Source: Hydrogenedens sp964549105 (GTDB taxonomy: Bacteria > Hydrogenedentota > Hydrogenedentia > Hydrogenedentales > Hydrogenedentaceae). From it: 64,000 bases of DNA. The position numbers and the translations under genes were made by a program. Positions 54,539-61,458 of the stretch are shown here, in pieces (the first letter of the stretch is position 1; each line of letters starts with the position of its first letter). The notes beneath the pieces were generated by a model, which was given only the letters and a program-made list of their open reading frames with translations, was not told the origin of the DNA and ran no database searches. The stretch lies in assembly GCA_964549105.1 (NCBI GenBank), contig CAZJTZ010000004.1, forward strand, positions 98,580 to 162,579, read 5' to 3'.

Positions 54539-55233
54539 TCCTTTGCTCCACCTGAATTGAACAGTGTTTTTTCTAACTCGTCCAGGCATTGGTCTAAATT
54601 GTTTACTTCTTGCATTTTTTCCCAGAATTCTAGATAATTGCTTTCCATATTACGAATAAAGTGAATTGTTATCACAAGTGCCAGATCGTTTGTGAAATGA
54701 TAAAGCATACCTAACACAATAGAGAAAAGCAAAAATTCAAAGTTTTGTCGAAGTTCATTTTTGAATATGTGTTCGTGGACCAGAGTGAAAGTTATAGAGA
54801 TAATCAAGATAGAGAGGAACGCATTTTGTAAGGTATGGATAAGAACAGTCTGGACAGCACCTCTATAAACAATCTCTTCAGTGATAGCCACGCCAAGGGT
54901 TCTACCCAGAATTGTAGGAGATAGGAAGGTAAAACCGAGCAATTTCCAGAATGATAGGAATTGCTTTTTCACGATTCCATCAAAACCAACAGTTATAACG
55001 AATCCTATGGTGTATAGGATATGTCCAATAAATAAGCCAAGAATCCAACTGGGAATGGAGAAGAGATTTCTCGGAAGTACTTGCTGAATCACAAGGTAGG
55101 TTATTGCATATATTAATAGAAGGAATTGGCAGATTTTGGTAATGGGAATGATGCTCTTATTCTGAAAGAGATTTTGAAATAGAGAAAACAAAAAATAAAT
55201 AGAAAAGATAATAAGTAGGGCATAGGTGTTCAT
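54520..55233 (-). CDS. CPBP-family intramembrane metalloprotease
   Basis: A 237-residue membrane protein with about six or seven helices. The CPBP (CAAX protease and bacteriocin-processing) motifs are present: EEIVYRGAVQ near 120 (EExxxR), FTLVHEHIF near 150 (His), and HFTNDLALVITIHFIRN near 180 (second metal-binding region). Family members include Rce1-like proteases and Abi proteins in bacteriocin loci, acting in leader removal or immunity. The ATG overlaps the end of the upstream GNAT gene (ATGA), and the end overlaps the ABC ATPase start by 19 bases. Tight coupling argues for one operon. Confidence 0.85.
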   Translation of the reverse strand: MNTYALLIIFSIYFLFSLFQNLFQNKSIIPITKICQFLLLIYAITYLVIQQVLPRNLFSIPSWILGLFIGHILYTIGFVITVGFDGIVKKQFLSFWKLLGFTFLSPTILGRTLGVAITEEIVYRGAVQTVLIHTLQNAFLSILIISITFTLVHEHIFKNELRQNFEFLLFSIVLGMLYHFTNDLALVITIHFIRNMESNYLEFWEKMQEVNNLDQCLDELEKTLFNSGGAKECVSKN

Positions 55234-55850
55234 GGGGACTTATCCAGATGATTTTTAATTGCCTCTGCCATTTTTTGCAAGGTTAATTCTCTGGTTTGTT
55301 CTGCGTATTTTTCTCGCCAAACATCAAATTCTTCTTTTAGTAATCCGTATACATAGACATCGTGCCAAACGCCATTTCGAGTAATATGGTCTTTCAAAGT
55401 TATTTCGCGAACAGCACCAAGAAATTCTAGAAGTCTCCATGAAGGTCGGTTAAAAGCATAAATGATTGCACTAACACGGTGCAGGTTAAGTTCATCAAAA
55501 GCATATTCTAAAGCACGAAAGATATTAATTCCTGTGGTCAAGTGTCCGCGATACTCCGGCGCCATATAGACATCAAGATTACATGTGCGATTCCGCCAAC
55601 TAATGTTCTGTAATGAGACCATACCCAGAGGTCCCTCCGGTGAATCAACGATGAAGTATGCACAGGAAGGGATAGGACTGCTTGCCGTTTTGCTCAGGTA
55701 ACTTACAATTTGTTCGCGAATAAGTCGTGGCGAACGAGCCGGGTCGCCATAAAGGAAATATTGAAAGTCTTCATCGTTCATCCAGCGGACTAATACATCC
55801 AGGTCATCTCGGTCTGCTCTGCGAATAAATGATTTTGTGGTAATGCTCAC
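55230..55850 (-). CDS. GNAT N-acetyltransferase (RimJ/RimL-like)
   Basis: A 206-residue acyltransferase. The N-terminal SFIRRADRDDLDVLVRWMND opening is typical of RimJ/RimL-like GNATs. The acyl-CoA-binding region around YMAPEYRGHLTTGINIFRAL (about 94-113) carries the degenerate R/Q-x-x-G-x-G/A loop, and NRPSWRLLEFLGAVREITL (about 134-152) is the usual late motif. A charged helical extension of about 30 residues ends the protein. Gene context suggests it acylates the small peptides upstream; substrates are inferred. Confidence 0.85.
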   Translation of the reverse strand: MSITTKSFIRRADRDDLDVLVRWMNDEDFQYFLYGDPARSPRLIREQIVSYLSKTASSPIPSCAYFIVDSPEGPLGMVSLQNISWRNRTCNLDVYMAPEYRGHLTTGINIFRALEYAFDELNLHRVSAIIYAFNRPSWRLLEFLGAVREITLKDHITRNGVWHDVYVYGLLKEEFDVWREKYAEQTRELTLQKMAEAIKNHLDKSP

Positions 55851-55896
55851 AAATAAAATTCCTTGATAGGTTTAATAAATTATATAAGGTAATTCA

Positions 55897-56415
55897 TTAA
55901 GAATTAAATTTCGCCCATGTTTCAAGATTATGCCATTTTCCGTAAGTAAATAGCACCTCCCGCATGACGCCTTCACATTGATAGGAATGTTGGTTAAGAA
56001 AGGTGTGAAGATTTTTTTCTTCATCAAGGCAGGTCGTAATTATCTTTCTTAAATGCAACTGCTGGAACGCTTTTGTCTCAATAAATTCCAATGCGTCTTC
56101 GATTAAGGGTTTATTTTGCTCATAAGTGTCATTGTCAAAAAGGAGTATGGTTTCACCAAACATTACTTCGGGATTAATCCCTTTTAATATGACAAATCCT
56201 TGAACCTCGCCTTGCTTGTCTTCTACCGTGTAAAAGGACTGTGCGGCATCTTTGCTTTGCAATAGTTCTTCCAACTCGCTGAGATTTGGTATAATCGGTT
56301 CGCGTTTTGCATCCAGTAGGGCAGCATGGACTGGCTTTTGTATATAGAAATGGAGTAAACGCTTTGCATCAAATCGGTCTGCAGTATAAATAGAGGCATG
56401 AAGTTTTTCAATCAT
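55897..56415 (-). CDS. GNAT-like acetyltransferase (divergent)
   Basis: A 172-residue GNAT-fold protein, more divergent than its neighbour. Late motifs are readable: LRKIITTCLDEEKNLHTFLN near 121-140 and the YQCEGVMREVLFTYGKWHNL end that matches the RimJ-type terminal strand. The CoA-binding loop is weak (ETILLFDNDTYEQNKPLIED, about 87-106), lacking a clear R/Q-x-x-G-x-G/A. It may be a low-activity enzyme or use another acyl donor. It is the first gene after the peptide genes (90-base gap), 46 bases before the second GNAT. Confidence 0.7.
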   Translation of the reverse strand: MIEKLHASIYTADRFDAKRLLHFYIQKPVHAALLDAKREPIIPNLSELEELLQSKDAAQSFYTVEDKQGEVQGFVILKGINPEVMFGETILLFDNDTYEQNKPLIEDALEFIETKAFQQLHLRKIITTCLDEEKNLHTFLNQHSYQCEGVMREVLFTYGKWHNLETWAKFNS

Positions 56416-56505
56416 AATGGATGATTTTCAGTCTTAGAATTCCAACACCCCACTCCTAACCTGGATATGGATATGTGTTTAGTCCTTGCACAATAATCCT
56501 GACAA

Positions 56506-56625
56506 TTAAAAACCAATCTCATTTTTCTTTTCGTAACGGAAGTCTTGCCATGCACGCCATACCGCATTCATAAAGTTGGTAAAAGCATCGGCTCTTCTTA
56601 AAGTCATTTTACGAATGTGTTTCAT
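56506..56625 (-). CDS. Small peptide of the MKHI family, member 5 (39 aa)
   Basis: A 39-codon gene, the last of five peptide genes in the run. The product begins MKHIRKMTLRRADAF, followed by an amphipathic, Trp-rich middle (NFMNAVWRAWQDFRYEKK) and a short end, EIGF. It shares the N-terminal K-H-I-x-x-x-T with the other four, but lacks the Ser/Thr/Pro tail. AGGAAAC lies just upstream; an ATG five codons earlier (MGIGN...) is possible. No family recognised. Confidence 0.6.
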   Translation of the reverse strand: MKHIRKMTLRRADAFTNFMNAVWRAWQDFRYEKKNEIGF

Positions 56626-56680
56626 GTTTCCTATTCCCATATTAATTAATTTTATATTTTATCCTTATTTTCTATTAATT

Positions 56681-56878
56681 TCAACTACTTGATGAAGATG
56701 GGGGAGTAGTGGTCCCACTACTTGGGGGTGGTGCTTCCGGGTCTTTATTCTTGAATACAGGGATGAATATTTTAACAATATCTTCAACAAATTTTAATAC
56801 ATTACTTGCCGTAAATGGGAAATCATCTGCATGATTTAACCATGATATTTTGACAATATGCTTTTTCTTTTTATTCAT
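56681..56878 (-). CDS. Small peptide of the MKHI family, member 4 (65 aa)
   Basis: The longest of the set. The N-terminus MNKKKKHIVKISWLNHADD contains the shared K-H-I-x-x-x-[TS] with four extra residues before it. The middle (SNVLKFVEDIVKIFIPVFKN) is an amphipathic hydrophobic segment ending in Lys. The last 18 residues are Pro/Ser/Thr only (after NKDPEA), a low-complexity tail. No Shine-Dalgarno is visible. The start lies 18 bases after the previous peptide stop, suggesting coupling. Confidence 0.65.
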   Translation of the reverse strand: MNKKKKHIVKISWLNHADDFPFTASNVLKFVEDIVKIFIPVFKNKDPEAPPPSSGTTTPPSSSSS

Positions 56879-56896
56879 TTTTTTTCTGACAATTCT

Positions 56897-57046
56897 CTAT
56901 TCCGATGATTCACCCTCAGTTTGTGGAGTTTTCGTTCCAAGTAGAGTTTGGACAGCCTCTAATATCTGAACGATAAGGGTAAGTATTACATCTACGGTAA
57001 CGGCTTGATTCGGTTTTATGTATGTATGTTTTTTTATATGTTTCAT
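56897..57046 (-). CDS. Small peptide of the MKHI family, member 3 (49 aa)
   Basis: A 49-codon gene. Product: MKHIKKHTYIKPNQAVTVDV, a hydrophobic segment ILTLIVQILEAVQTLLGT, then Lys and the tail TPQTEGESSE. It matches member 1 closely in plan and in the ILTLxxxxL motif. No strong ribosome-binding site is visible. Too short to be flagged by a 60-codon cut-off. Confidence 0.65.
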   Translation of the reverse strand: MKHIKKHTYIKPNQAVTVDVILTLIVQILEAVQTLLGTKTPQTEGESSE

Positions 57047-57131
57047 AGTCTGTTTTGTTAAAAAGTGAAATTATTATATCAAATAATTAATCTTTCGCAA
57101 ACTTTTATCCCGATATTGAACGGTTGCTTTA

Positions 57132-57323
57132 TTATGAGGTAGTGGTTTCCGTGGTTGTTGTTTCTTGTGGTTTTTTTATTTCTGCTAAGGGTAGGAAAAA
57201 ACTTGTTAGCACAGAAAGCAAGAAGCAAAGAAATGCCTGATAATCACTTTCAAGGTTTGAGCAGAAGGCACTCTCTTGCTGTGCTTTTTGCGGCATCAAT
57301 GTAATAGGACGAATTCTTTTCAT
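57132..57323 (-). CDS. Small peptide of the MKHI family, member 2 (63 aa)
   Basis: A 63-codon gene with AAAGGAG 12 bases before ATG. The product begins MKRIRPITLMPQKAQQ, matching K-R-I-R-x-x-T. The middle, YQAFLCFLLSVLTSFFLPLA, is strongly hydrophobic and ends EIKK; the tail is PQETTTTETTTS. Two Cys residues (about 21 and 33) are unique in the set. MPQKAQ parallels LPKAQ of member 1, suggesting common descent. Confidence 0.65.
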   Translation of the reverse strand: MKRIRPITLMPQKAQQESAFCSNLESDYQAFLCFLLSVLTSFFLPLAEIKKPQETTTTETTTS

Positions 57324-57349
57324 AATAATGCGAATCTCCTTTATTGCTT

Positions 57350-57502
57350 TTATGTGGTGGTAGTACTTGCTGTGTCTTTTGCAACCAAAGCCTGAGCGAC
57401 TACAGAAAGAACATTAGCCACAAGGGTTAAAATCTGTCCTACACTTAATTCTGTTTCAACCTGTGCTTTGGGTAAGGAAGTCAACATCTTTATATGCTTC
57501 AT
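57350..57502 (-). CDS. Small peptide of the MKHI family, member 1 (50 aa)
   Basis: The first gene of the run, with AGGAG seven bases before the ATG. Product: MKHIKMLTSLPKAQVETELS, hydrophobic segment VGQILTLVANVLSVVAQALV, then AKDTASTTTT. The upstream 160 bases to the PHP gene are very AT-rich; TTGTAA at 57579-57584 (minus strand) with TATATT 19 bases on is a weak promoter candidate. Plan (basic leader, hydrophobic core, Lys, Ser/Thr tail) matches a ribosomal peptide precursor. Confidence 0.7.
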   Translation of the reverse strand: MKHIKMLTSLPKAQVETELSVGQILTLVANVLSVVAQALVAKDTASTTTT

Positions 57503-57662
57503 ATTCAATCTCCTGCTAATTTGATTTAATGTAAATATGAATTAATCTTAAATAATATAAAATATTGTTTCCATATTATTACAAATTTGATAGAAAAATC
57601 TATATTGTTTTAATACCAATTCTGGCAGAAAAGTTTTCACGATATTTTATAATTTTTATTTA

Positions 57663-58535
57663 TTATCCATGAATAATCAAAAAAGGTTGAGTCCATGCTT
57701 GTTCTTCTCCATCACCCCAGAATTCAAAACGAAAGTAAGTATAAGAAAAATTATCATCAATTTTAAAAAAGATAGAGTTCCCTTTTGTTTCCTGAATTCT
57801 TTTTCCATAATCAACAACCACCCCAATCTTTTTCGCATTTGTTGTAGTAATAGATACGGAATTTTGAGTTGTAGATATTTCCTGTATTTCAACACCTGTG
57901 CTGGCGTAAAAGTTCCCTTTTCTCAAAGCATTCAGGACATTTTCCTTTGTTAATGTTTCAATCTGAACAACATTCCATGCAACGCCGTAGGTTTCTTCCC
58001 AGTGTGCATCATCGTCGGCATACCCCCATACAAGTTTTCCCTGAGAGAGAAGACGGTCCCAGCGGTCTGTGGCACAAGGATTTCCGGGTAAGCGACGAAC
58101 AACCCCATTATATATCTCAATACCGGTGTAATATTTCCATGTATTTAAAAATTCCTGAGAACAGTGATTAAAATCTTCTTCCCAGTTTGGATGAGAAATA
58201 ATGGCAAACCCTCCATTTTCTGCAATTTTATTTAATACTTGTTGGCGGTCAGGATAGGGTTCTATTTTCTTTTGTGCGTTGACATGAAGGATATGGGGAC
58301 CATCCATCGTTATCTCATTGCCGGGAATTAATACCATACCATAAGGCTCAAGTTTTTCCACCTGTCCTACTATGTCATGGTCACTAATCATTAGAAACTT
58401 ATAGCCCATAGAAGCATATTTTTGAATGGCTTTTTGTGGGTCGTAAACCCCATCACTAATTGTTGTATGTGTATGTAGGTTTCCTTTAGCCCACAAGTAA
58501 TTGGAAGAATCTAAGTAAGGACTTTTAATTTTCAA
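57663..58535 (-). CDS. PHP-domain phosphoesterase
   Basis: A 290-residue PHP protein. Metal-binding blocks: KGNLHTHTTISDG near 17 (HxH), MISDHD near 49 (DHD), ISHPNWEED near 117 and GYADDDAHWEE near 168. A C-terminal beta extension (about 215-290) is present. It starts at TTG 58535, with GGAG nine bases upstream. It differs clearly from the PHP protein at 1930-2562. Possibly hydrolyses phosphoesters; substrate unknown. It may or may not share a transcript with the peptide operon downstream (160-base gap). Confidence 0.78.
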   Translation of the reverse strand: MKIKSPYLDSSNYLWAKGNLHTHTTISDGVYDPQKAIQKYASMGYKFLMISDHDIVGQVEKLEPYGMVLIPGNEITMDGPHILHVNAQKKIEPYPDRQQVLNKIAENGGFAIISHPNWEEDFNHCSQEFLNTWKYYTGIEIYNGVVRRLPGNPCATDRWDRLLSQGKLVWGYADDDAHWEETYGVAWNVVQIETLTKENVLNALRKGNFYASTGVEIQEISTTQNSVSITTTNAKKIGVVVDYGKRIQETKGNSIFFKIDDNFSYTYFRFEFWGDGEEQAWTQPFLIIHG

Positions 58536-58587
58536 TTTTTATAACTCCCTAATTAAAATGGTGTAGATTTAACAATGGAAATATCTC

Positions 58588-58809
58588 TCATTCTTTTTCC
58601 CAAAGAGATAAAAACTCCTGCGCGTCCGATGTTTCTAAAAGTTCTGGACGATACAACTTTTTTACGATAGGGTCGGGTACTTTTGTAATTTCGTTCGTCG
58701 TAGAAATATAAGTTAATTGTCGTAGTATAATTTCATTGTCATCGCATTCATAGTAAGTCCATGCGTCCCCTTTTCCAGGGACAAATTGGGCAACTTTAAA
58801 ATACTTCAT
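58588..58809 (-). CDS. Small unrecognised protein (73 aa)
   Basis: A 73-residue soluble protein with AAGGA eight bases before the ATG. It begins KYFKVAQFVPGKGDAWTYYE and contains CDDNEIILRQLTYI and an acidic C-terminal helix (SDAQEFLSLWEKE). No membrane segment or signal peptide. I do not recognise a family. It lies 52 bases upstream of the PHP gene on the same strand and could be co-transcribed with it. Confidence 0.6.
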   Translation of the reverse strand: MKYFKVAQFVPGKGDAWTYYECDDNEIILRQLTYISTTNEITKVPDPIVKKLYRPELLETSDAQEFLSLWEKE

Positions 58810-58907
58810 TGCTTTGTCCTTGTAATTTTATTATAATGGAACAAGAAAAATTGGAATAACACTCTAATTATAAGTCTATTTTACATAAAAAAGAGTCTAA
58901 TATAAAA

Positions 58908-60014
58908 ATGAAGTTAACAAGAAAAAATAGAGATATAATATTTCCCTTTAGTCGAGGCTTTTTTATTGGCTTCTGCTTTGCCTGTTCCATTATGTTTTCG
59001 CTTCCTGCTTATGTGCTTGATATTGATGCAGAAGGCATTCTTGTGAAGATAACTGGGGCGTTTGACCCAGAAACAGACCCGGATACAATAGATACAGATA
59101 ACAATGGTATTCCTGACCGGGCACATGCAAGATTGTTAGACCGTGTTTTGAGTGACGAGACCGTTCCAAACCATGACATTTTGCTGGCAACTTATTATTT
59201 CAACTGGACCCGGATTAAGATAGACAACACCCTGGGTAATAAGTGCATAGCGATTCAGCAGTTATACGGAATTACCTGCGACGAGATAGAACGATTTGCA
59301 GCAGCCATTATTACGATGGGCGAACCTATGGCTATACAATACTTTGTGCAAGGTGCTATAAATGAGATGGGGATTAAAATAGACTTAAAAAATTACAATC
59401 TGAACGGAGGTCTATTTCTGCGTGCAACGGCAGACCTTGATGGGGATAAAATTTCGAATCGAAGAGAGTTTCAATTAGCAGATGGAGATTTTAATTTGTT
59501 CGTGGAGAAAGCCATTACTCCAGAAGAACTACCTGAGGAGGGAGAAGATGAAATCCCTCTCCTGGATGAAGATATACCCCTGATTATTACACCGCCAGTA
59601 GGTAGTCCCGTGGATTTTGGGAGTATACCGTTAAAAGCCTCAAAAGAGATAGAATTTAAGGTTCAAAATATTGGGACAGAGATGATTCCTTTCCAGATTT
59701 GGATTATTGGAGAACCAGAATTTCAGATTGTCGGTGAACGAGTACTAATGGTTGACCCGCAAGAAACTGTAAGTTTCAAAGTGAAATTTACACCGAAAAA
59801 TTATATGAAGTCTTCAGGTATACTTGTCGTAGAAACTTTTGGTAGGAAATATTATGTTTACCTTGGGGGACAGGGTTCCTGGATAAAAAATCTCTTCTCT
59901 TGTTCTGTGCGTCCAGGTAGTATGGAAAATGGAAACTATGAAGGAGATATACTTATTCTTCTTATAACTTTGTTCACACTCGGGATTACCTACAAAAAAA
60001 ATACAACAACTTAA
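58908..60014 (+). CDS. Secreted Ca-binding/HYDIN-like surface protein
   Basis: A 368-residue exported protein with an N-terminal hydrophobic segment (about 18-38). Two calcium-loop-like motifs, DTDNNGIPDRA near 63 and DLDGDKISNRREF near 176, resemble dockerin or thrombospondin-3 loops. An Ig-like domain of the ASPM-SPD2-Hydin (choice-of-anchor D) type spans about 228-322 (VDFGSIPLKASKEIEFKVQN). The end has a Cys (FSCS), a hydrophobic stretch and a Lys pair (GDILILLITLFTLGITYKK), echoing the C-terminus of the GLUG protein. Confidence 0.7.
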   Translation: MKLTRKNRDIIFPFSRGFFIGFCFACSIMFSLPAYVLDIDAEGILVKITGAFDPETDPDTIDTDNNGIPDRAHARLLDRVLSDETVPNHDILLATYYFNWTRIKIDNTLGNKCIAIQQLYGITCDEIERFAAAIITMGEPMAIQYFVQGAINEMGIKIDLKNYNLNGGLFLRATADLDGDKISNRREFQLADGDFNLFVEKAITPEELPEEGEDEIPLLDEDIPLIITPPVGSPVDFGSIPLKASKEIEFKVQNIGTEMIPFQIWIIGEPEFQIVGERVLMVDPQETVSFKVKFTPKNYMKSSGILVVETFGRKYYVYLGGQGSWIKNLFSCSVRPGSMENGNYEGDILILLITLFTLGITYKKNTTT

Positions 60015-60063
60015 TCTTTGATAGATTAAAGCGATTTTTCACCGTTTCTGATTCGTAATATCA

Positions 60064-60678
60064 ATGGATTTACACCTATTACAAGAGACACTATTAAATT
60101 ACCCTGTGCATATTTCCGTATTATTTTCGGTGATGTGCATGGGGCTTCTGAGTTGTTTTTTTGGCTATAGTTTGGTTTATCTCATTATTGGACTATGCGG
60201 TTTCTTTGTTGCCGCCTCTTCTTCTCTATTATCTTTTGGAACTTTCTTGATAAACCTCAATACATTTGTAATTATTATATCTTTTCTTTTAGGCTTATTA
60301 GGTGGAGCCTTTGCTATTTTCTTTTTTAAGATAGGTATTTTTATATTAGGTGTATTAGGAGGATACACTATCGGTTTAATTCTACTCCCTGTGATGAATG
60401 ACCCTCTATTATTGTTTCTAATGGGTGTAGCAGGGGGGCTGTTATCGTTTGTAATTGAAAAGGTCGTTATAATTACCGCTACAGCAGCCATAGGCTCACT
60501 TGTTATTGTATGGTCTATCGTAAGAATGACAGAACTTCTGGGAATTATTACAATTACTCCCGAATTTGAACCTTCCTATATCCAGATGCTCTGTATGCTG
60601 GCATGGCTCGGTTTTACAGCCCTTGGATGTGCCTCCCAATATAAAAATTTACGAATAAAAAGTCAAAAAAAAGGATAA
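60064..60678 (+). CDS. Multi-pass membrane protein (TMEM198/DUF4203-like)
   Basis: A 204-residue membrane protein with seven or so hydrophobic segments, with Gly-rich helices such as FLLGLLGGAFAIFFFKIGIF near 74-93 and LGVLGGYTIGLILLP near 95-109. The layout resembles the TMEM198/DUF4203 family, whose function in bacteria is unknown. It follows the previous gene by 49 bases and could be co-transcribed. The C-terminus is basic (RIKSQKKG). Confidence 0.6.
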   Translation: MDLHLLQETLLNYPVHISVLFSVMCMGLLSCFFGYSLVYLIIGLCGFFVAASSSLLSFGTFLINLNTFVIIISFLLGLLGGAFAIFFFKIGIFILGVLGGYTIGLILLPVMNDPLLLFLMGVAGGLLSFVIEKVVIITATAAIGSLVIVWSIVRMTELLGIITITPEFEPSYIQMLCMLAWLGFTALGCASQYKNLRIKSQKKG

Positions 60679-60780
60679 TTAAACCTATTTATAAATTATA
60701 TTGGGAATAAAATTTAGAAAAAGAATTAGATTAAGGATTACTATCAGTAACGAAAATTTATCCGTTAATTATCTTAAATT

Positions 60781-60856
60781 TGGTAGGCCGTGCAGGAGTC
60801 GAACCTGCGACCTTGGGATTAAGAGTCCCCTGCTCTACCAACTAAGCTAACGGCCC
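60781..60856 (-). tRNA. tRNA-Lys (CUU)
   Basis: Minus strand: acceptor GGGCCGU/ACGGCCU (G1-U72 pair), anticodon loop CUCUUAA with anticodon CUU, T arm GCAGGUUCGACUCCUGC and encoded CCA. The anticodon stem top pair is a G-A mismatch. It lies nine bases after tRNA-Gly and is probably processed from the same transcript. Confidence 0.95.
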
Positions 60857-60865
60857 TTATAAAAA

Positions 60866-60941
<76 letters not shown>

Positions 60942-60961
60942 TTATTTATTCTCTATAATTA

Positions 60962-60990
60962 ATTCTATCAAAAAAAAACTCCTGTTTCAA
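60962..60990 (-). promoter_or_regulatory. Sigma-70-type promoter for tRNA-Gly/tRNA-Lys
   Basis: Minus strand: -35 TTGAAA (60985-60990), 17-base spacer containing nine consecutive T, -10 TAGAAT (60962-60967). The -10 ends 21 bases before the tRNA-Gly 5' end. Confidence 0.6.
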
Positions 60991-61458
60991 ATTTGTATCA
61001 AAATTTAGGTGTAAAAAGAGGATATATCACACTCTCACCCCAATAACGGCGCATTAGAAAATTGTTTTTTATTTGAGTAAAAACCGTTAAAAAAGTTATA
61101 CACTGCATTAAAAGATGCTTAAATGTCAAGGTTTTCTAATCTGTATTGATATATGTAGTTTAATTTGGCACCTTACAAACGGTAAGCCCAAAAAATGTAT
61201 TTAGGGACTGACCCAAAAGTCAATGTTAGTATTTTAGAAACAAGTGAATGAGGGTACAAACAATTATATGTTTACATAAATAAACAGTATTTTTTTGAAA
61301 TAAATATTTTATAGATATTGTTTTTTTTAGGCTTATATATGTTTATAAAAGATTGATGTTTATTGATATTTATTTGATATAATTATGTGTAATTACAATT
61401 CATGTGGTTTAATTTTGTAATAAATATATTGAAAATTTAACGGGCAAGGAGTTAGAAA
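60991..61458. other. AT-rich intergenic region upstream of the large surface protein
   Basis: About 470 bases without a recognisable gene. A possible promoter for the surface protein is TTGATG (61353-61358) with TATAAT (61378-61383) at a long 19-base spacing. AAGGAG at 61446-61451 is the ribosome-binding site. No riboswitch, tRNA or clear repeat seen. Confidence 0.35.
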
